A stretch of DNA of 9,136 nt from Cryomorphaceae bacterium (GTDB lineage: Bacteria; Bacteroidota; Bacteroidia; Flavobacteriales; BACL11), in the NCBI GenBank assembly GCA_949531795.1, contig CATIQX010000223.1, positions 1-9,136 on the forward strand, in the 5' to 3' direction. Every line of letters begins with the position of its first letter. Positions within the stretch are counted from its first letter, which is position 1. Below, in pieces: positions 6,206 through 9,136 of the stretch. Below the pieces are notes generated by a model. It was not told the DNA's origin. It did not search any database and worked only from the letters and a program-made list of their open reading frames with translations. A program made the translations under genes and the position numbers.

Positions 6206-7303
6206 ATGGTATTATCAGAAACAAAAGTTAAAAATGAAGGATTGGTGATGACTGAAATGAGTTTAATGGGTCATGAGCAGGTTATATTCTGCAATGATAA
6301 GGCAACAGGATTAAAAGCAATTATTGCTATTCACGATACAACTTTAGGGCCAGCTCTTGGAGGAACACGTATGTGGGATTATGCTTGTGAAGAGGATGCA
6401 ATTCAAGATGTATTGCGTTTATCTAGAGGGATGTCGTTTAAAGCTGCTATTTCTGGTTTGGAATTAGGAGGTGGTAAAGCAGTAATTATTGGAGATTCAA
6501 AAACTGAAAAAACAGAAGCGTTAATGCGTAAATTTGGTCAGTATGTCGACAGCTTGGGTGGTAAATATATTACTGCTGAGGATGTTGGAATGAACACTAA
6601 AGACATGAAATATGTACGTATGGAAACTAAGCATGTGACTGGTATCCCTGAAAGTATGGGGGGAAGTGGTGACCCTTCACCTGTTACCGCTTTTGGTGTG
6701 TTTATGGGTCTAAAGGCATCTGCAAAGTACAAATGGGGCAGTGATAATTTAGATGGTAAAATAGTGCTTGTACAAGGTGTTGGACATGTAGGGGAAAACC
6801 TAGTAAAACATTTAACGGATGATGGCGCAAAAGTAATCATTAATGATATTAATGAATCAAGATTGGTTGAGCTTGCTGAGCAGTATGGAGCTAAAATTGT
6901 AATGGGAGATGCTATTTATGATTTGGATATTGATATTTATGCTCCATGTGCTTTAGGTGCAACAGTTAATCCTGATTCTATAAGTAGATTAAAATGTGAA
7001 ATAATAGCGGGTGCAGCTAATAATCAGTTAGCTGATGAAGTAAGAGATGGGCAATTGTGTACAGATAAAGGAATTGTTTATGCTCCTGATTTTTTAATTA
7101 ATGCAGGGGGTTTAATTAATGTTTATTCTGAAATTAATGGATATGATAGAGAGCATGCTATCAACCAAACAAGAGCCATTTATGATACAACTTTAGAGAT
7201 TTTAAAGAAGGCAGAATTAGAGAGTATAACAACTCATGCTGCTGCTTTAGAAATAGCCGAACAAAGAATTAATGATAGAAAAACGCGTAATTTAAGATGC
7301 TAA
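6206..7303 (+). CDS. Leucine/branched-chain amino acid dehydrogenase (Glu/Leu/Phe/Val family)
   Basis: This enzyme catalyses reversible NAD-dependent oxidative deamination of an amino acid to its 2-oxo acid and ammonium; the closest remembered pattern is Bacillus leucine dehydrogenase. The 365-residue protein shows IHDTTLGPALGGTRMW (42-57), the catalytic and substrate lysines Lys79 (GMSFKAA) and Lys91 (LGGGKAVIIGD), and ITAEDVGMN (122-130). It also has GDPSPVTAFGV (155-165), a Rossmann motif GVGHVG (191-196) with acidic Asp214 at the end of the second strand (favouring NAD), and AGAANNQLA (268-276). The ATG at 6206 follows a purine-rich AAGAGAAAGAA. In-frame ATGs at codons 15, 18 and 21 also exist, and the family core begins near residue 21, so the true start could be slightly later. 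The last codons overlap nusB by 7 bases. It may supply 2-oxo acids or degrade branched-chain amino acids; exact substrate preference is inference. Confidence 0.92.
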   Translation: MVLSETKVKNEGLVMTEMSLMGHEQVIFCNDKATGLKAIIAIHDTTLGPALGGTRMWDYACEEDAIQDVLRLSRGMSFKAAISGLELGGGKAVIIGDSKTEKTEALMRKFGQYVDSLGGKYITAEDVGMNTKDMKYVRMETKHVTGIPESMGGSGDPSPVTAFGVFMGLKASAKYKWGSDNLDGKIVLVQGVGHVGENLVKHLTDDGAKVIINDINESRLVELAEQYGAKIVMGDAIYDLDIDIYAPCALGATVNPDSISRLKCEIIAGAANNQLADEVRDGQLCTDKGIVYAPDFLINAGGLINVYSEINGYDREHAINQTRAIYDTTLEILKKAELESITTHAAALEIAEQRINDRKTRNLRC

Positions 7304-8226
7304 GTAGAAGACATATAAGGTTAAAAGTAATGCAATCGTTGTATTCTTATTTTACAACAAAGGAGGATAATATGCCAGTTGCTGAGCGTGCAATGCTTAA
7401 ACACATTAATGAAGTTGTAGAACTTAATTTAGTGATTATTTCTTTATTAATTGAATTGGTAAAGCATGCTGACAATTTTTATGAAGAAGGTAAGAAAAAA
7501 CACTTACCATCTGCTAATGATTTGAATCCTAATAGAAGATTTGTTGAAAATGATATTATTGCACTAATCCGTGAGGATAATTCTCTGATGCATAAGGTAA
7601 GTAGGGTTTCAGGTATTTGGTTGAAGAATGACCATGATGTTGTAAGGAAGTTATTCTCGGAATTATTTAAATCCGAATTGTATACTAAATATATTTCTTC
7701 TGAAGAAAAAGGAATTGATGTTGATCAAAGATTTATTGTAAATGCTTTAAATGAAATTATTCTTAACAATGAATTAGTACATCATATATTAGAAGAAAGA
7801 AGTATTTACTGGACTGATGACCTACCATTTGTTGCAGCTATTATCATGGGGCAGATTAAGTTAAATAAAATCATAAATCCTGTTTCAGTATTTAAAGATG
7901 ATTCAGATGAAAAATTTGCATTAAAATTATTCCGTAATACAATAAATAATAATAAAGAATATGAGAATATAATTGTAAAATTTTCAAAAAATTGGGAATT
8001 AGATCGTATTGCAATTATGGATCAATTATTCTTAAAAATGTCTTTTGCTGAAATTTTTTCAATGGAAGATTTACCAGTAAAAGTTTCAATGAACGAATAT
8101 ATTGAAATTTCAAAATATTATGGTGCAGCAAAAAGCAAACTGTTTGTAAATGGTTTGTTGGACAATGTAGTAAAAACCTATACTAGAGAAGGGAAAATTA
8201 AAAAAATAGGGAGAGGATTAGTTTAA
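7297..8226 (+). CDS. nusB: Transcription antitermination factor NusB, extended form
   Basis: NusB binds boxA RNA with NusE (ribosomal protein S10) in antitermination complexes, chiefly on rRNA operons. The C-terminal part is clearly NusB: NWELDRIAIMDQLFLKMSFA (232-251), then MNEYIEISKYYGAAKSKLF (265-283) and NGLLDNVV (285-292). The N-terminus also matches the first NusB helix (SRRHIRLKVMQSLYSY, 3-18). Between them lies an insertion of roughly 180 residues, mainly helical in appearance and rich in charged residues, so the protein has 309 residues against 139 in E. coli; this enlarged form is normal for Bacteroidota. The ATG lies within the end of the dehydrogenase gene (ATGCTAA, different frames), suggesting translational coupling. 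The next gene begins 31 bases after its stop. Confidence 0.93.
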   Translation: MLSRRHIRLKVMQSLYSYFTTKEDNMPVAERAMLKHINEVVELNLVIISLLIELVKHADNFYEEGKKKHLPSANDLNPNRRFVENDIIALIREDNSLMHKVSRVSGIWLKNDHDVVRKLFSELFKSELYTKYISSEEKGIDVDQRFIVNALNEIILNNELVHHILEERSIYWTDDLPFVAAIIMGQIKLNKIINPVSVFKDDSDEKFALKLFRNTINNNKEYENIIVKFSKNWELDRIAIMDQLFLKMSFAEIFSMEDLPVKVSMNEYIEISKYYGAAKSKLFVNGLLDNVVKTYTREGKIKKIGRGLV

Positions 8227-8234
8227 AAAAACCT

Positions 8235-8242
8235 TATTTTTG
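8235..8242 (+). promoter_or_regulatory. Putative -7 box (TAnnTTTG) for the DUF1573 gene
   Basis: TATTTTTG matches TAnnTTTG exactly, 15 bases before the preferred ATG of the lipoprotein gene, in the 31-base gap after nusB. It may give internal transcription of the lipoprotein-yajC-ybbR part. No clear -33 TTG is present. The last three bases form the TTG that an ORF caller may take as a start. Confidence 0.35.
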
Positions 8243-8257
8243 AAATCAAAAATTAAA

Positions 8258-8713
8258 ATGAAGCAACTTATCTTATTATTAGTATCCTTAGCGTTAGTTT
8301 CTTGTAACTCATCATCAGATGAAAAGACAATAACTACCGACTTAGTGAATAGCCCACTTACAGCAAATAGCAATGCTGAAAAAGTATTGACACCTAACAT
8401 TGAAATGCTCGAAACGAGTTACAATTTTGGTGAAATACAACAAGGTGAATCAGTTACACATGACTTTATTTTAAAAAATACTGGTGATGCCGACCTTATA
8501 ATTTCAGCTGCAAAAGGAAGTTGTGGTTGTACAGTGCCTGAGTGGCCTAAAAATCCAATTGCAAAAGGGGAAGAGGCAGCAATTAAAGTTACTTTCAATA
8601 GTGCAGGCAGGTCAGGAAAACAAAATAAAACCGTTACTTTGGTGACGAATGCAATACCAAATACTAGAGTGATAACTATAAATGGGAATGTAATTTTTCC
8701 TCAAAATAAATAA
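8258..8713 (+). CDS. DUF1573 lipoprotein
   Basis: From the ATG at 8258 this is a 151-residue lipoprotein: a short hydrophobic signal (4-14) and lipobox LVSC with Cys16 as the lipidated residue, followed by a Ser/Asp-rich linker to about 47. The DUF1573 domain, an Ig-like beta-sandwich of the ASH/HYDIN type, covers about 53-146. It has the hallmark YNFGEIQQGE (55-64), FILKNTGDADL (70-80), SCGCTVPEW (88-96) and VTFNSAGRSGKQNKTV (111-126). Function of the family is not established; it is probably exposed in the periplasm or on the outer membrane. A start at TTG 8240 would add six residues (MKSKIK) but lies in a putative -7 box. The gene is placed 2 bases before yajC, a common pairing in Bacteroidota. 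Confidence 0.9.
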   Translation: MKQLILLLVSLALVSCNSSSDEKTITTDLVNSPLTANSNAEKVLTPNIEMLETSYNFGEIQQGESVTHDFILKNTGDADLIISAAKGSCGCTVPEWPKNPIAKGEEAAIKVTFNSAGRSGKQNKTVTLVTNAIPNTRVITINGNVIFPQNK

Positions 8714-8715
8714 AT

Positions 8716-9009
8716 ATGATATTATTACAATCAGCAGGAACGGGAACTTCATCATTAATTATGTTCGGTATGATATTTGCCGTAATGTATTTTTTTATGA
8801 TTCGTCCCCAAATAAAAAAACAAAAGCAAGAGCGTGAATACCGTTCAGCATTAAAAATTGGAGATTCAGTAATTACTATTGGTGGTATTTATGGTAAAGT
8901 TACTGATGTAAAGGAAGATGCTGTTGTTGTTGAAGTGCATGGGGGTACAAAGTTAAAAATAGCTAAAACTTCAGTTTCAATGACTGGTGAATCTGGTATA
9001 GAGAAATAA
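8716..9009 (+). CDS. yajC: Preprotein translocase accessory subunit YajC
   Basis: YajC is a small inner-membrane protein that associates with SecDF and the SecYEG translocon. The 97-residue protein has a short periplasmic N-terminus, one membrane helix (about 13-29, ending MYFFMIRPQ at 24-32), a basic KKQKQER stretch (34-40) and the conserved cytoplasmic block KIGDSVITIGGIYGKV (47-62), ending in a beta-rich segment. Length and motif order match the family. It begins 2 bases after the DUF1573 stop and ends 2 bases before the YbbR-like start, so these genes are almost certainly cotranscribed. Confidence 0.96.
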   Translation: MILLQSAGTGTSSLIMFGMIFAVMYFFMIRPQIKKQKQEREYRSALKIGDSVITIGGIYGKVTDVKEDAVVVEVHGGTKLKIAKTSVSMTGESGIEK

Positions 9010-9011
9010 TA

Positions 9012-9136
9012 ATGATTGAGCGCTTAAAAAACAGAATACGTAGTTTTTTTAAGTCAGCATCAAATAATAAAAGGCTAAGTACTTACGCTTTATTTCTTTT
9101 TATTTCTCTCTCGTTTTGGTTTTTAAGTATGTTGTC
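9012..9136 (+). CDS. YbbR-like protein, N-terminal fragment cut by window edge
   Basis: The frame opens at the ATG at 9012, 2 bases after the yajC stop, and is still open at the window end after 41 codons. The visible part has a basic N-terminus (MIERLKNRIRSFFK) and a hydrophobic membrane segment (about 24-41, ending SFWFLSML). This matches the membrane anchor of YbbR-domain proteins that usually follow yajC in Bacteroidota, but no YbbR repeat is in the window, so the call rests on position and the anchor. The YbbR (CdaR) family has been linked to regulation of diadenylate cyclase in Firmicutes; that role is not implied here. Confidence 0.6.
   Translation, partial: MIERLKNRIRSFFKSASNNKRLSTYALFLFISLSFWFLSML

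Noticed and set aside
6538..6840. 100-codon minus-strand frame within the dehydrogenase gene
   Set aside because: It is antisense to a strongly conserved enzyme core (GDPSPVTAFGV region), and its proline/serine-rich product is typical of a shadow frame.

Overview
This AT-rich window looks like an ordinary chromosomal segment from a member of the Bacteroidota, probably a Flavobacteriales-type organism. The evidence is the combination of families: a long three-helix signal peptidase I, a short DapB, a DUF5683 protein, a PUR-domain (DUF3276) protein, a NusB of about 300 residues, and a DUF1573 lipoprotein followed by YajC and a YbbR-like protein. TAnnTTTG sequences, the -7 promoter box of this phylum, stand before several genes, and classical Shine-Dalgarno sequences are mostly absent. 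I see no rRNA, tRNA, CRISPR array, insertion sequence, phage gene or defence system.

Minus strand, right to left from 6072 to 1: an ABC exporter (TMD and NBD in one chain), then the PUR-domain protein with a rho-independent terminator behind it. A tight run follows: parA, parB, a DUF5683 protein, dapB and lepB (cut by the left edge). Gaps in this run are 1, 1, 9 and 28 bases, so it is probably one operon. It joins chromosome segregation (ParAB), lysine/diaminopimelate synthesis (DapB) and protein export (LepB) to an uncharacterised exported protein. A 16-base near-palindrome lies just before parA.

Plus strand, 6206 to 9136: a leucine/branched-chain-type amino acid dehydrogenase whose end overlaps nusB by 7 bases, then the DUF1573 lipoprotein, yajC and the start of a YbbR-like gene. 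A 133-base AT-rich intergenic region separates the two divergent groups.

Three starts need care. The PUR protein and the DUF1573 lipoprotein can each be extended to an upstream TTG, but both TTGs lie inside perfect TAnnTTTG boxes, so the downstream ATGs are preferred. The DUF5683 gene, in contrast, appears to use a TTG start, one base after the parB stop. I found no convincing novel system. The most interesting points are the start-site problem, the parA palindrome, the Asp at the catalytic-Glu position of the ABC protein, the extended NusB, and the DUF5683 protein in a segregation and envelope operon.
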